64,000 bases of DNA from Roseomonas alba (GTDB lineage Bacteria > Pseudomonadota > Alphaproteobacteria > Acetobacterales > Acetobacteraceae): assembly GCF_019430885.1 (NCBI RefSeq), contig NZ_JAHYBZ010000010.1, positions 124,001 through 188,000 of the forward strand, in the 5' to 3' direction. The position numbers and the translations under genes were made by a program. The notes under the pieces are model-generated. The model had not been told where the DNA came from and ran no database searches. It worked only from the letters and a program-made list of their open reading frames with translations. Positions 19,332 through 31,951 of the stretch are shown here, one piece after another. Within the stretch, counting starts at the first letter, position 1; every line of letters starts with the position of its first letter.

Positions 19332-19954
19332 GCGATGGCACGCTTGGCGCGGAGGGGGCTTTGTCCCCTCCGAACCTCCTCCACCAAAGGTCGAAAGGCC
19401 TTCCGGATGATCCGGTTGCTTCCGCGGAGGTTGGGCATGGAAGGGCTCCACCCCTCCGAACCGCCCCGCGATCGGGGTCCCATTGCCGTCGCTGAGCGCT
19501 TCCAATGGGTGGCCCGGGCGCCTGGACAGCCATCGAATGGCGCCGGGCACAGCAGCGACGTCGCACCCGCCGAGCGCGCCGCCTGCGCGAGTGCGGGTTC
19601 CGCCGCCATGTTGTCAGGGGCGCCCGGCGCCAGGTCGATGTTTCCAAAGGCCTTTCGGTCTTTGGCGGGGTGGCTTGGAGGACAAAGCCCCTCCAATCCC
19701 CCAGCGGAACCAGCCGGCTCATCAGGAGGGCCTTCGGAAACCGCCATCCGGCACCGGGCGCAACGGGGAGAGCCGGCGCCGGTGCCCATCCCCGTGCAGC
19801 GCGCAGCTTGCAGCGAGGCAGGGCGCCTGTGATGCCCGGCGCCGGATATTGGCGCTCCAGAACCTCGGCGGGATGGCCCGGAGGCACGGAGCCCCTCCGG
19901 TTCTGCGCGTGGCCTGCGCGGTTCATGCGGCCAAGACCTCCCGCCGCCGCGACA
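19332..19954. other. Gene-free stretch with composite repeat locus 2
   Basis: About 620 bases of palindromic repeats between the TauE/SafE gene and the glycosyltransferase gene, whose 3' end is at 19955. The open frames here share no recognisable protein sequence and change frame at the repeats. After the forward repeat unit (to 19697), the rest (19700-19950) is GC-rich without a recognisable feature. Confidence 0.6.
19341..19697. repeat. Composite palindromic repeat, locus 2
   Basis: Left side: an inverted two-hairpin unit (about 19341-19395: GGAGGGGGCTTTGTCCCCTCC, then AAAGGTCGAAAGGCCTT) and a second inverted hairpin (19439-19462, GGAAGGGCTCCACCCCTCC). Right side: a forward unit at 19632-19697 (AAAGGCCTTTCGGTCTTT, then GGAGGACAAAGCCCCTCC). 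The bases before the forward unit (GGGTTCCGCCGCCATGTTG, then a GGCGCCCGGCGCC-like palindrome) recur before the units at 38.9 and, inverted, 60.4 kb. Confidence 0.8.
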
Positions 19955-21601
19955 TCATCGTACCCGCCGCACGAGATCGAGTTTCGCCAGCCACATCACC
20001 CCCCTGGGCACCCGCATCGCCTCGACGCCCTGCGCCAGGGCCGCGAGTTCGGCCATTGTCGCCGGCCCCTCCGCCAAGCGCGCCAGCATCCGGAGCAGCG
20101 TCGCCTGCACCGGCAGCATGCTGCCCCGGTTCACCGTGCCCGGCACGGCGCTGCGCACGGCCATCAGCTCCGGCCCGGCCCCGGGCGCCAGTTCGAAGCA
20201 GGTCTCCGCCGGCACCGGATCGGAAGGATAGGCCGCAAAGGCCAGCATGGGGTCCGGCCGCAATGGCACGATGTCGCGGCCCGGTTCCGCCGGGGCCACT
20301 TCCCGCCCGTCCCGCCGCAGGGCCGCCAGATGGTCGAACAGCGCCAGGTACTGAGGGATCACCGCTGCCCAGTCATAGGTCGCCCGCGCATGCGCCCGCG
20401 CCGCCGCCCCCATCGCGCGCCGCCGCTCCCGGTCGCCGATCAGGATGCCATAGGCTTCGGCGGCGCGCGGCACCTCCATGGCGACATGCAGCGCCGCCCC
20501 CGACAGGTATTGCCCGTACCCATCCGTGCCGGCGGCGTAGCGCAGCGCCAGTTCCTCTCCGGACCCGGCCGTCATGACCGGCACGCGGAAGCCGGTCTCC
20601 CCGTGGCGCACCGTGTCGCGGAAGCCGTCCCAATCGGTCACCACCACCGGGAGGCCGGCGGCCATGGCCTCGACCGGGGCCAGGCCGAAGGTCTCCTGGA
20701 TATTGTCGATCGGCAGGGTGAAGAAATCGCCCGCCGCCCATATTTCGCGCCGCGCCGGCTCCTGGGTGGCATCGACATGATGCAGCGTGACCGAGGGGCA
20801 GAGCGCCGCCGCCCCCTCGCGGAACGCGGCCTCGTCGCGCGGCGTCTCGAAACTGCCGGCGAGGATCAGATGCACCCGACGCGGCGCCTCCCGCGCCGCC
20901 TGTTCCAGCGCCAGATACATCGGCCCCGGCGTGAACTTGGTGGCGACGGACAGCCGGCCGACCACCAGCGCCGCCACCTCCTCCTCACCGATGCCGAGCT
21001 GTTCGCGCCATCGTTCGCGCGCGCCCCCGACCGGCTCGAAGCTAGCCGTGTCGATGCCCAGCGGAATGACCGCGAGCCGCGGTCCCGGCACCTGCTTCGC
21101 CCCGAAACGCTGGCCGAGGTAATATGCCTGCTCCGACATCAGCCGCCGGACCATGGCCTGCACGGCGTTCGAGGTGCAGATCAGCGCATCCCAGCCCTGC
21201 AACGGCGCAACCAGCAGATCGCCCAGCGCATCCATGGTCCGTTCGGTCGCCGTGGTGTGCGTCACGCCGCACAGGCTGAACGCCGCCTGCCGGTGCCGGC
21301 GCCGCCACCAGGCATAGGACCCCATGCCCCCGCCGGGCAGAAAGATGGTCCCGACGTCGTCGAAGCGGCCCGGTGCGTCGAAGCCATGGGCGCGCGCGGG
21401 AAGGCCGGGCGCGATTGCCGCGACATGGTCGATGAAGGCCTCGCGATGCGCCTCGGACTGTACCAGCGCCACCACCTCCTCCAGCCCGCCATGGCGCAGC
21501 AGGCCGCGGAGGAACTCCTCGCCGGCCACCCGCCGGCCGATCACCGGTCCGCCCGCGGTCGTATAGCCTTCCGGATGGTAGTAGAGGGCAGCGCGGCGCA
21601 T
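19955..21601 (-). CDS. Glycosyltransferase family 4 protein with C-terminal extension
   Basis: 548 residues. A GT-B fold with the retaining GT4 features: donor-domain VVGRLSVATKFTPGPMYLALEQA and the EX7E motif in ETFGLAPVEAMAAGLPVVVTDWDGF. The start is family-like (YYHPEGYTT followed by a Gly-rich segment). After the GT core (to about 410), roughly 130 more residues follow, ending in an Ala/Leu/Arg-rich helical part (ATLLRMLARLAEGPATMAELAALAQG...), which could be a small winged-helix domain. No signal peptide. The sugar and acceptor are unknown, and no other polysaccharide gene is near. Confidence 0.84.
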   Translation of the reverse strand: MRRAALYYHPEGYTTAGGPVIGRRVAGEEFLRGLLRHGGLEEVVALVQSEAHREAFIDHVAAIAPGLPARAHGFDAPGRFDDVGTIFLPGGGMGSYAWWRRRHRQAAFSLCGVTHTTATERTMDALGDLLVAPLQGWDALICTSNAVQAMVRRLMSEQAYYLGQRFGAKQVPGPRLAVIPLGIDTASFEPVGGARERWREQLGIGEEEVAALVVGRLSVATKFTPGPMYLALEQAAREAPRRVHLILAGSFETPRDEAAFREGAAALCPSVTLHHVDATQEPARREIWAAGDFFTLPIDNIQETFGLAPVEAMAAGLPVVVTDWDGFRDTVRHGETGFRVPVMTAGSGEELALRYAAGTDGYGQYLSGAALHVAMEVPRAAEAYGILIGDRERRRAMGAAARAHARATYDWAAVIPQYLALFDHLAALRRDGREVAPAEPGRDIVPLRPDPMLAFAAYPSDPVPAETCFELAPGAGPELMAVRSAVPGTVNRGSMLPVQATLLRMLARLAEGPATMAELAALAQGVEAMRVPRGVMWLAKLDLVRRVR

Positions 21602-21711
21602 GGCTTCCGGCGATTGGCGTTGCCGGAAGGCTCGCCCGCCCGCCGCCGGCTGTAAAGCGAGGTCCCGCTTGCGGTTGTCCCCCGCGCGTGATCGGTCTAT
21701 GCGCGCCCCTC

Positions 21712-22908
21712 ATGGATTCCAGCCCGAACAGCCCGCTCGCCGCTGAGCCGGCGGCCACCCCGGCCGTGTCCACGTCCGAGGGCCCGTTGCCCGCGCTGCG
21801 GGCGCGCATCGCCGCCGGGCTGATCGCCGCCGACCCCGCGCAGGAGCTTGCCGCCGAGAAGCTGCAGGACCTCTGGCGGCGCACCCGGGGCTATGATCCC
21901 AAGGTCGAGCCGCCCGATACCGGGGGCTTCCTCGGCCGCTTCTTCCGCCGCAAGCCAGTGGAGGAGGCGCCCGACGGCACGCCGCTCGGCCTGTATCTCG
22001 TCGGCGAGGTCGGGCGCGGCAAGTCGATGCTGATGGACCTGTTCTTCGCCAGCGCCGATGTGGCGCGCAAGAAACGGCTGCACTTCCACCAGTTCATGCA
22101 GCAGGCTCATCGCCGCATCTTCGAATGGAAGAAGCAGCACGGGGACGCGACCGACCCCATCCCGCCGCTTGCGGATTCCATCGTCGCCGAGGCCGCGCTG
22201 CTGTGCTTCGACGAGTTCCAGGTCCACGACATCGCCGATGCGATGATCCTCGGCCGACTGTTCGAGGCGCTGTTCGCCCGCGGCGTGGTGATCGTCGCGA
22301 CGTCGAACACCACCCCGGACGACCTGTTCAAGGGCAAGCCCGGGCGCGATGCCTTCCTGCCCTTCATTGCCCTGATCAAGAAGCGGATCGAGGTGATGAT
22401 GCTCGATTCCGCACGCGATTACCGGCGCGACCGCATCCGCGGCCTGCCCACCTGGCATGTGCCGCCCGACGGCCGCGCCGAACGGGCGCTCGATGCCGCC
22501 TTCGAGGAATTGACCGGTGAGCGTCACGCGCCTTCCACCCGCCTGACGCTGCTAGGGCGCGCGGTCGAGATCCCGCAGGCCGCGCGCGGCGTGGCACGCT
22601 TCGACTTCGACGATGTCTGCGGCAAGCCGCTCGGCCCGGCCGACTACCTGGCCATCGCGACGCATTTCCACACGGTGGTGCTGGACGCGATCCCCCGGCT
22701 CAGCCCCGATAATGCCGACAAGGCGCGCCGCTTCATCACCCTGATCGACGCGCTCTACGAACACCGGGTGAAGCTGGTGGCGAGTGCCGAGGACGTGCCC
22801 GACCGGCTCTACCAGCGCGGCGAGAACGCGGCGATGTTCGAACGCACCGCTTCCCGCCTGATGGAGATGCAGAGCCAGGAATACCTGGCGCTACCTCACC
22901 TTACCTAG
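21712..22908 (+). CDS. zapE: Cell division/AFG1-type ATPase ZapE
   Basis: A 398-residue P-loop ATPase of the AFG1/ZapE family. Walker A is GEVGRGKS (about 98-105) after LGLYLV, with LHFHQFMQQAHRRI behind it. Walker B is LLCFDEFQVHDIADAMILGRLFEALF, followed by sensor 1 (VIVATSNTTPDDL). C-terminal GENAAMFERTASRLMEMQS is typical. In E. coli it destabilises FtsZ polymers; the mitochondrial relative helps degrade respiratory subunits. ATG 21712 is preferred; a GTG at 21688 would add 8 residues. In many alphaproteobacteria zapE directly precedes mdh. Here two small genes lie between. Confidence 0.93.
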   Translation: MDSSPNSPLAAEPAATPAVSTSEGPLPALRARIAAGLIAADPAQELAAEKLQDLWRRTRGYDPKVEPPDTGGFLGRFFRRKPVEEAPDGTPLGLYLVGEVGRGKSMLMDLFFASADVARKKRLHFHQFMQQAHRRIFEWKKQHGDATDPIPPLADSIVAEAALLCFDEFQVHDIADAMILGRLFEALFARGVVIVATSNTTPDDLFKGKPGRDAFLPFIALIKKRIEVMMLDSARDYRRDRIRGLPTWHVPPDGRAERALDAAFEELTGERHAPSTRLTLLGRAVEIPQAARGVARFDFDDVCGKPLGPADYLAIATHFHTVVLDAIPRLSPDNADKARRFITLIDALYEHRVKLVASAEDVPDRLYQRGENAAMFERTASRLMEMQSQEYLALPHLT

Positions 22909-23015
22909 GGCCCTTAGACGCCGGGCGCCGCGCATCCGCGCGGCTTGGCTTCGCGCCACGAACCGCCGCTCCGGTGGCGGCGGACGGTCTCGGCGTGGTC
23001 GCGCCTTGCGCTCCC

Positions 23016-23038
23016 GGGCCGATGCGCCGCATCGGCCC
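23016..23038. terminator. Bidirectional hairpin between zapE and the AhpD-like gene
   Basis: GGGCCGATGC (23016-23025) and GCATCGGCCC (23029-23038) make a perfect 10-bp stem with a 3-base loop between the two convergent genes. There is no T run on either side, so it may act with Rho or protect 3' ends. Confidence 0.5.
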
Positions 23039-23046
23039 GTTGGCCA

Positions 23047-23406
23047 TCATGTGGTGGGCTTCGCCTTCGCCTGGAACTGGTCGAAGGCCTCGACCGCCTG
23101 GGCCGCGTACATCACCGACGGGCCGGCGCCCATGTAGATCGCCATGCCCATCGTCTCCATCACCTCATCGCGCGTCGCGCCGTGCTTCACGGCCGATTCA
23201 GCGTGGAAGGCGATGCAGGGCGCACAGCGCGTGGCGACAGCGATGCCCAGGGCGATCAGCTCCTTCGTCTTGGTGTCCAGTGCCTTGGCCTCGAGCGCAG
23301 CACGGGCCAGCCCTCCGAAGCCTTTCATCACCTCGGCCGCGCCGCCGCGCAGTTCCTTGAGCGGGCCCGAAAGTCCGGCAGCAAGAGCCGGCCAATCCTC
23401 ATGCAT
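23047..23406 (-). CDS. AhpD-like carboxymuconolactone decarboxylase-family protein
   Basis: 119 residues. The motif CAPCIAFH (Cys-x-x-Cys-x-x-x-His) follows KTKELIALGIAVATR, as in the small AhpD-like peroxidase-reductase proteins; VMETMGMAIYMGAGPSVMYA follows. ATG 23406 has GGAG 10 bases upstream; a GTG at 23415 is possible but worse placed. Probable role in peroxide or thiol metabolism; the substrate is unknown. It is not obviously part of an operon. Confidence 0.88.
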   Translation of the reverse strand: MHEDWPALAAGLSGPLKELRGGAAEVMKGFGGLARAALEAKALDTKTKELIALGIAVATRCAPCIAFHAESAVKHGATRDEVMETMGMAIYMGAGPSVMYAAQAVEAFDQFQAKAKPTT

Positions 23407-23565
23407 CGTGATCACTCCTGCCTATTATTTCGTGATTTCTTATGGAATGAGAGGGTCCGGCCGGCTTTGACGGGGATCAAGGGAATCGGCCGCGGGGTTT
23501 CCCCGATCGGGCGCGCCGGTGTAGAGTCAATGAAACAGCGCGCAACGTAACGAGAGGTTCGGCTC

Positions 23566-24000
23566 ATGCGATTTCTGGCCATGGTCCTGCTCGCCCTTGC
23601 CACGATGGCGTCCGCCGCCCCTGCCGAGGCGCGGACGCGCACCCAGCAGACCCAGGCCCAACCGCAGAGCCGCACCACTCAGGCCGCCCGCGCAAGCGCG
23701 ACGCGCCGCCCCGCCGCCGCACCGCAGCGCCAGGCCAGCAGCCGCGCCACCCCCACCCCGCCGCGCCGCGACGCGATGGCCCGCACCGGCGCGCGCCAGT
23801 CCACGACCAGCCGTGGCGCGACCGGCCGCCGCCAGCAGGCGAGTGCCACGACCCGCAACCGCGGCGGCGAGCGCCGCAGCGTTTCCTGGCAGTCCGACCT
23901 GGCCCCGGCCACCAATGTCCAGGCGCAGTCCTGCCCGGCCGGGACTCTCGCTACCCTCGCCCGTGGCCATGCCGATGTGGTGCGCTGCCTGCCGCTCTGA
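23566..24000 (+). CDS. Secreted Arg/Ala/Thr-rich low-complexity protein
   Basis: 144 residues. A clear signal peptide (MRFLAMVLLALATMASAAPAEA) with GAGAGG upstream. The mature protein from about 23 to 105 is made of Arg, Ala, Thr, Gln and Pro, strongly basic and likely disordered. Only the end (about 106-144, WQSDLAPATNVQAQSCPAGT then RGHADVVRCLPL) is ordered-looking, with two Cys that could form a disulphide. No known family is recognised. It may bind nucleic acid, lipopolysaccharide or another acidic polymer in the periplasm, but that is only a guess. Confidence 0.7.
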   Translation: MRFLAMVLLALATMASAAPAEARTRTQQTQAQPQSRTTQAARASATRRPAAAPQRQASSRATPTPPRRDAMARTGARQSTTSRGATGRRQQASATTRNRGGERRSVSWQSDLAPATNVQAQSCPAGTLATLARGHADVVRCLPL

Positions 24001-24110
24001 GCGGCATTCCCGCTGAAACCAGCCCGGAAAGCCGCCCTGGGGCGCCTTGCCGACACGCAGACCAGGGAGTAGGGAAGCGGCGCTTTTCCGCACCGCATCA
24101 CAAGCTTTGA

Positions 24111-25076
<966 letters not shown>

Positions 25077-25083
25077 TCCACCG

Positions 25084-25111
25084 GGGCCCGGCGGCGACGC
25101 CGGGCCCTTTT
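25084..25111 (+). terminator. Intrinsic terminator/attenuator between mdh and sucC
   Basis: GGGCCCGGCG (25084-25093) and CGCCGGGCCC (25098-25107) form a perfect 10-bp stem with loop GCGA, followed directly by TTTT. It lies 8 bases after the mdh stop and 28 before sucC, so mdh can be expressed above the sucCDAB genes or separately from them. Confidence 0.85.
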
Positions 25112-25138
25112 CCTGTCAGGCCAAGGGGGTTCCCTGGG

Positions 25139-26335
25139 ATGAATATCCACGAATACCAGGCGAAAGAGCTGCTGCGCCGTTATGGCGTGGCCGTGCTCGA
25201 CGGCCATGTCGCCTGGACGGCCGATGAGGCCGTGGCCGCCGCAAAGCAGCTCCCGGGCCCCGTCTATGTGGTGAAGTCGCAGATCCACGCCGGCGGCCGC
25301 GGCGCGGGCCGCTTCAAGGAAGACCCGAACGGCAAGGGCGGCGTGCGCGTCGTCAAGTCGCTCGACGACGTCAAGGCCGCCGCTGAGGCGATGATCGGCA
25401 AGACGCTCGTCACCAAGCAGACCGGCGAGGCGGGCAAGCTGGTCTCCCGCGTCTATGTGGAAGATGGCTGCGACATCAAGCGCGAGCTGTATCTCGGCCT
25501 GCTGGTCGACCGCGACACCTCGCGCGTCACCATCATGGCCTCCACCGAGGGTGGCATGGAGATCGAGGAGGTCGCCGAGCACCACCCCGAGAAGATCCTC
25601 AAGGTCGCCGTCGACCCCGCCTCGGGCATCTCGGGCTTCCATTGCCGCAAGCTCGCCTTCGGCCTGGGGCTGGAAGGCAAGCAGGTCGCCTCCTTCACCA
25701 AGTTCGTCACGGCGCTGTATGGCGCCTTCCTCGAACTCGACTGCATGATCGTCGAGATCAACCCGCTGGTCGTCACCGGCGCGGGCGACATCGTCGCGCT
25801 CGACGCCAAGGTGTCCTTCGACGACAGCGCGCTGTACCGCCACAAGGATCTGGAAGCGCTGCGCGACGACAGCGAGATGGATCCGAAGGAACTCGACGCA
25901 GTCAAGAACGACCTGAACTACGTCGCCCTCGACGGCGAGATCGGCTGCATGGTCAACGGCGCCGGCCTCGCCATGGCGACGATGGACATCATCAAGCTGT
26001 ACGGGTCCTCGCCGGCCAACTTCCTCGATGTCGGCGGCACCGCCAACGCGGCGCGCGTCACCGAGGCGTTCCGCATCATCACCTCCGACGCCAACGTCAA
26101 GGCGATCCTGGTCAACATCTTCGGCGGCATCGCCAAGTGCGACATGATCGCCGAGGGCATCGTGGTGGCCAGCAAGAACCTCTCGCTGAAGGTTCCGCTG
26201 GTGGTGCGCCTCGAAGGCACGAATGTCGAGCTCGGCAAGAAGATCCTGGCCGAATCCGGCCTCGCCATCATCCCCGCCGACAACCTGGCCGACGCCGCCC
26301 AGAAGGTCGTCGCCGCCGTGAAGAAGGCTGCCTGA
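25139..26335 (+). CDS. sucC: Succinyl-CoA synthetase, beta subunit
   Basis: A 398-residue ATP-grasp subunit. [17 protein letters not shown] at the start, [16 protein letters not shown] in the nucleotide site, the [22 protein letters not shown] segment and [18 protein letters not shown] near the end. With SucD it converts succinyl-CoA to succinate with formation of ATP or GTP. The stop at 26335 is 2 bases before the sucD start. Confidence 0.98.
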   Translation: MNIHEYQAKELLRRYGVAVLDGHVAWTADEAVAAAKQLPGPVYVVKSQIHAGGRGAGRFKEDPNGKGGVRVVKSLDDVKAAAEAMIGKTLVTKQTGEAGKLVSRVYVEDGCDIKRELYLGLLVDRDTSRVTIMASTEGGMEIEEVAEHHPEKILKVAVDPASGISGFHCRKLAFGLGLEGKQVASFTKFVTALYGAFLELDCMIVEINPLVVTGAGDIVALDAKVSFDDSALYRHKDLEALRDDSEMDPKELDAVKNDLNYVALDGEIGCMVNGAGLAMATMDIIKLYGSSPANFLDVGGTANAARVTEAFRIITSDANVKAILVNIFGGIAKCDMIAEGIVVASKNLSLKVPLVVRLEGTNVELGKKILAESGLAIIPADNLADAAQKVVAAVKKAA

Positions 26336-26337
26336 CC

Positions 26338-27234
26338 ATGGCGATCCTGATCGACAAGAACACCAAGGTCATGACCCAGGGCTTCACCGGCGCCCAGGGC
26401 ACCTTCCATGCGAGCCAGGGCATCGCCTATGGCTCGAACTACGTGGGCGGCACGACGCCGGGCAAGGGCGGCACCATGCACCCGGAGCTGAACCTCCCGG
26501 TGTTCAACACGGTTGCCGAATGCGTCGCCAAGACCGGCGCCGATGCCTCGGTGATCTACGTCCCCGCGCCCTTCGCGGCGGATGCGATCCTCGAAGCCAT
26601 CGATGCCGAGCTGCCGCTCATCATCTGCATCACCGAGGGCATTCCAGTGCTCGACATGGTGAAGGTGAAGCGCGCGCTTTCCGGGTCGAAGTCGATCCTG
26701 GTCGGGCCGAACTGCCCGGGCGTCATCACCCCGGAAGCCTGCAAGATCGGCATCATGCCGGGCCACATCCACAAGCGCGGGTCGGTCGGCGTGGTCTCCC
26801 GCTCCGGCACCCTGACCTATGAGGCCGTGGCGCAGACCACGGCGGCGGGCCTCGGCCAGTCCACCTGCGTGGGGATCGGCGGCGACCCGGTGAAGGGCAT
26901 GGACTTCATCGACGTGCTGGAGCTCTTCCTCAAGGACGACGAGACCAAGTCCATCGTCATGATCGGCGAGATCGGCGGCCAGTCCGAGATCAAGGCCGCG
27001 GAATACCTGAAGTCCGAGAATTTCGGGCCAGGCAAGCCGAACAAGCCGGTGGTGGGCTTCATCGCCGGTGCGACCGCCCCGCCGGGCCGCCGCATGGGCC
27101 ATGCCGGTGCCGTCATCTCGGGAGGCAAGGACACCGCAGCGGCGAAGATGGAAGCCATGGCCGCCGCCGGCATCCATGTGGCCGACAGCCCGGCCGCGCT
27201 GGGTTCCACGATGGTGAAGGCCCTGAAGGGCTGA
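26338..27234 (+). CDS. sucD: Succinyl-CoA synthetase, alpha subunit
   Basis: 298 residues. [21 protein letters not shown] opens the CoA-binding domain. [10 protein letters not shown] and the active phosphohistidine in [10 protein letters not shown] are present. The start follows the sucC stop after two bases. The frame continues open for about 230 codons upstream inside sucC, but that part is a GC-driven shadow. Partner of SucC. Confidence 0.98.
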   Translation: MAILIDKNTKVMTQGFTGAQGTFHASQGIAYGSNYVGGTTPGKGGTMHPELNLPVFNTVAECVAKTGADASVIYVPAPFAADAILEAIDAELPLIICITEGIPVLDMVKVKRALSGSKSILVGPNCPGVITPEACKIGIMPGHIHKRGSVGVVSRSGTLTYEAVAQTTAAGLGQSTCVGIGGDPVKGMDFIDVLELFLKDDETKSIVMIGEIGGQSEIKAAEYLKSENFGPGKPNKPVVGFIAGATAPPGRRMGHAGAVISGGKDTAAAKMEAMAAAGIHVADSPAALGSTMVKALKG

Positions 27235-27243
27235 CCTGTCCCG

Positions 27244-27330
27244 ATGGCAGGGCTAAAGCCCTGCCATAGTTCTTGCATGAGCACTATGTTAAGTGGCGCC
27301 GCCGTCCCCTCATAAGCCAGGGGCGGCGGC
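27244..27330. terminator. Two hairpins in the sucD-sucA gap
   Basis: The first (27244-27267) is ATGGCAGGGC/GCCCTGCCAT, a perfect 10-bp stem with loop TAAA, 9 bases after sucD. It resembles the second hairpin of the dispersed repeat unit. The second (27298-27330) pairs GCCGCCGTCCC with GGGCGGCGGC. No T run follows either, so they may be processing or stability elements that set the sucA level apart from sucCD. Confidence 0.5.
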
Positions 27331-27397
27331 ATGTCGCAGCAGAGACCACCCGAACGTGACCCCCCGGCGGCGCTGCCCGCCGGCACGGAGAGAACCA

Positions 27398-30274
<2,877 letters not shown>

Positions 30275-30305
30275 CCGCGCGCTGGGCAGAGAACGGACCG
30301 CAGAC

Positions 30306-31529
30306 ATGACCGACATCCTCGTTCCCACCCTCGGCGAGAGCGTCTCCTCCGCCACCGTCGCCCGCTGGCTGAAGAAGGCCGGCGAAGCTGTGGCTGCCGA
30401 CGAGCCGCTGGTGGAGCTTGAGACCGACAAGGTCACGGTCGAGGTGAATGCGCCCTCCGCCGGCGTGCTGGAGGCCATCACCGCCGCCGAGGGCGCCGAG
30501 GTCGAGCCGGGCGCCGTGCTGGGGTCCATCGCCGCCGGTGCGGGCGCTGCCCCCGCGAAGCCTGCCGCGCCGCAGCCCGTCGCCGCCGCGCCCGCCACCC
30601 CGCATGTCGAGGCGCCGCGCGCCGCCTCCGGCCCCGTCGCCGTGCCGGCCCAGTCCCCGCTGCCTGCCGCCGCCAAGATGATGGCCGAGACGGGCGCGAC
30701 GGCCGCCGCCATCGGCGCGGGCACCGGCAAGGATGGGCGCATCACCAAGGGTGACGTGCTCGATTTCCTCGCCCGCCCAGCCGCGGCTCCCGCCGCCGCT
30801 GCCGCGCCGAAGGCCCCCCGCGCGCTCGAAGCCGGCGAGGAGCGCGTGAAGATGACGCGCCTGCGCCAGACCATCGCGCGCCGGCTGAAGGAGGCGCAGA
30901 ACACCGCCGCCATGCTCACCACCTTCAACGAGGTGGACATGGGTGCCGCGATGGCGCTGCGCACCGAATACCGCGAGGTGTTCGAGAAGAAGCACGGCGT
31001 GCGCCTGGGCTTCATGTCCTTCTTCGTGAAGGCCTGCGTGGCGGCGCTGAAGGAGTTCCCCGCGGTCAACGCGGAGATCGACGGCGACGAGTTCGTCTTC
31101 AAGAACTTCGTCCACATGGGCATCGCGGTGGGCGGCCCGTCGGGCCTCGTCGTGCCGGTGCTGAAGCACGCCGACACCCTGTCCTTCGCCGAGATCGAGA
31201 AGGCGATCGGCGCCTTCGGCAAGAAGGCGCGTGACGGTGCGCTGAAGCTCGACGAGCTCGCTGGTGGGTCCTTCACCATCACCAATGGCGGCATCTACGG
31301 GTCGCTGATGTCGACCCCGATCCTGAATCCGCCGCAGTCCGGCATCCTCGGCATGCACAAGATCCAGGAGCGTCCGATGGTCGTCGGCGGCAAGATCGAA
31401 ATCCGCCCGATGATGTATATTGCGCTGTCCTACGATCACCGCATCGTTGATGGAAAGGAAGCCGTGTCCTTCCTGGTGCGCGTGAAGGAGAGCATCGAGG
31501 ATCCGCGCCGTCTGATGCTCGACATCTGA
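30306..31529 (+). CDS. sucB: 2-oxoglutarate dehydrogenase, E2 component (dihydrolipoyl succinyltransferase)
   Basis: 407 residues: a lipoyl domain (1-75) with the lipoylated Lys in ETDKVTVEV, an Ala/Pro linker, an E3-binding domain (about 118-155: [29 protein letters not shown]), a second linker, and the catalytic core with the [11 protein letters not shown] motif near the C-terminus. It transfers succinyl from the lipoyl arm to CoA. It starts 31 bases after sucA. The E3 gene (lpd) does not follow directly; a short 63-codon gene does. Confidence 0.98.
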   Translation: MTDILVPTLGESVSSATVARWLKKAGEAVAADEPLVELETDKVTVEVNAPSAGVLEAITAAEGAEVEPGAVLGSIAAGAGAAPAKPAAPQPVAAAPATPHVEAPRAASGPVAVPAQSPLPAAAKMMAETGATAAAIGAGTGKDGRITKGDVLDFLARPAAAPAAAAAPKAPRALEAGEERVKMTRLRQTIARRLKEAQNTAAMLTTFNEVDMGAAMALRTEYREVFEKKHGVRLGFMSFFVKACVAALKEFPAVNAEIDGDEFVFKNFVHMGIAVGGPSGLVVPVLKHADTLSFAEIEKAIGAFGKKARDGALKLDELAGGSFTITNGGIYGSLMSTPILNPPQSGILGMHKIQERPMVVGGKIEIRPMMYIALSYDHRIVDGKEAVSFLVRVKESIEDPRRLMLDI

Positions 31530-31552
31530 CGACAGCGTCATTCCCCACTTCC

Positions 31553-31583
31553 GCGGGCCCGGTGGTATGTTCACCGGGCCCGC
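31553..31583 (+). terminator. Strong hairpin after sucB
   Basis: GCGGGCCCGGTG (31553-31564) and CACCGGGCCCGC (31572-31583) form a perfect 12-bp stem with a 7-base loop, 23 bases after the sucB stop. No T run follows. Probable end or processing point of the suc transcript. Confidence 0.6.
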
Positions 31584-31636
31584 GCCGATTCTGGGCGCCG
31601 GCCGAAAAGCCAGCCATACGACATTGAGGTGACTTC

Positions 31637-31828
31637 ATGCGAAGCCGGGAAGGCCAGTTCTCCGACGCGCGCCCCATTCAGCGGAGCAAGACGGAGAAGG
31701 AGAAGCTGCTGCGCGAGCTGAAGGAAACGCTCGCAGGGCTGAAGCCGCACGCCTCGGCCTCGATGCGCACGACACTCACGGCGCGCATCCGCGAGTTGGA
31801 GACGGAGCTCGCGCCCGTACGGCGATGA
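31637..31828 (+). CDS. Small hypothetical helical protein after sucB
   Basis: 63 residues, basic and helical. The segment TEKEKLLRELKETLAGL and the last part (TTLTARIRELETELAPV) have leucines spaced for a coiled coil. GAGGTG lies 8 bases before the ATG. No family recognised. It follows the suc operon behind a strong hairpin and precedes repeat-like palindromes. Ribosome site and composition support a real gene; the function is unknown. Confidence 0.6.
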   Translation: MRSREGQFSDARPIQRSKTEKEKLLRELKETLAGLKPHASASMRTTLTARIRELETELAPVRR

Positions 31829-31903
31829 GCCTGGCCGGGGGAGGGCCCTGCCCTCCCCCGATGCCCCTCCCCGCCAAGGGCCACAGGCCCTTGGATCCCA
31901 TGA
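31829..31903 (-). repeat. Diverged copy of the two-hairpin repeat (inverted)
   Basis: Read on the minus strand: AAGGGCCTGTGGCCCTT, then GGCGGGGAGGGG, then GGGGGAGGGCAGGGCCCTCCCCC. This is the same architecture as the units at 9.4 and 38.9 kb, but the stem sequences have changed in a compensatory way. It sits between the small gene (to 31828) and the convergent AraC-type gene (to 31952) and may serve as a shared terminator. Confidence 0.65.
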
Positions 31904-31951
31904 CGTGCCGGAGGTCCAGGACCTTCACACTCCGGCCTCTCCGCGGCACCC

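Noticed and set aside
19505-21655. Long plus-strand frame over the glycosyltransferase gene and repeat locus 2
   Set aside because: The first part is repeat DNA and the rest is complementary to a recognisable GT4 protein.
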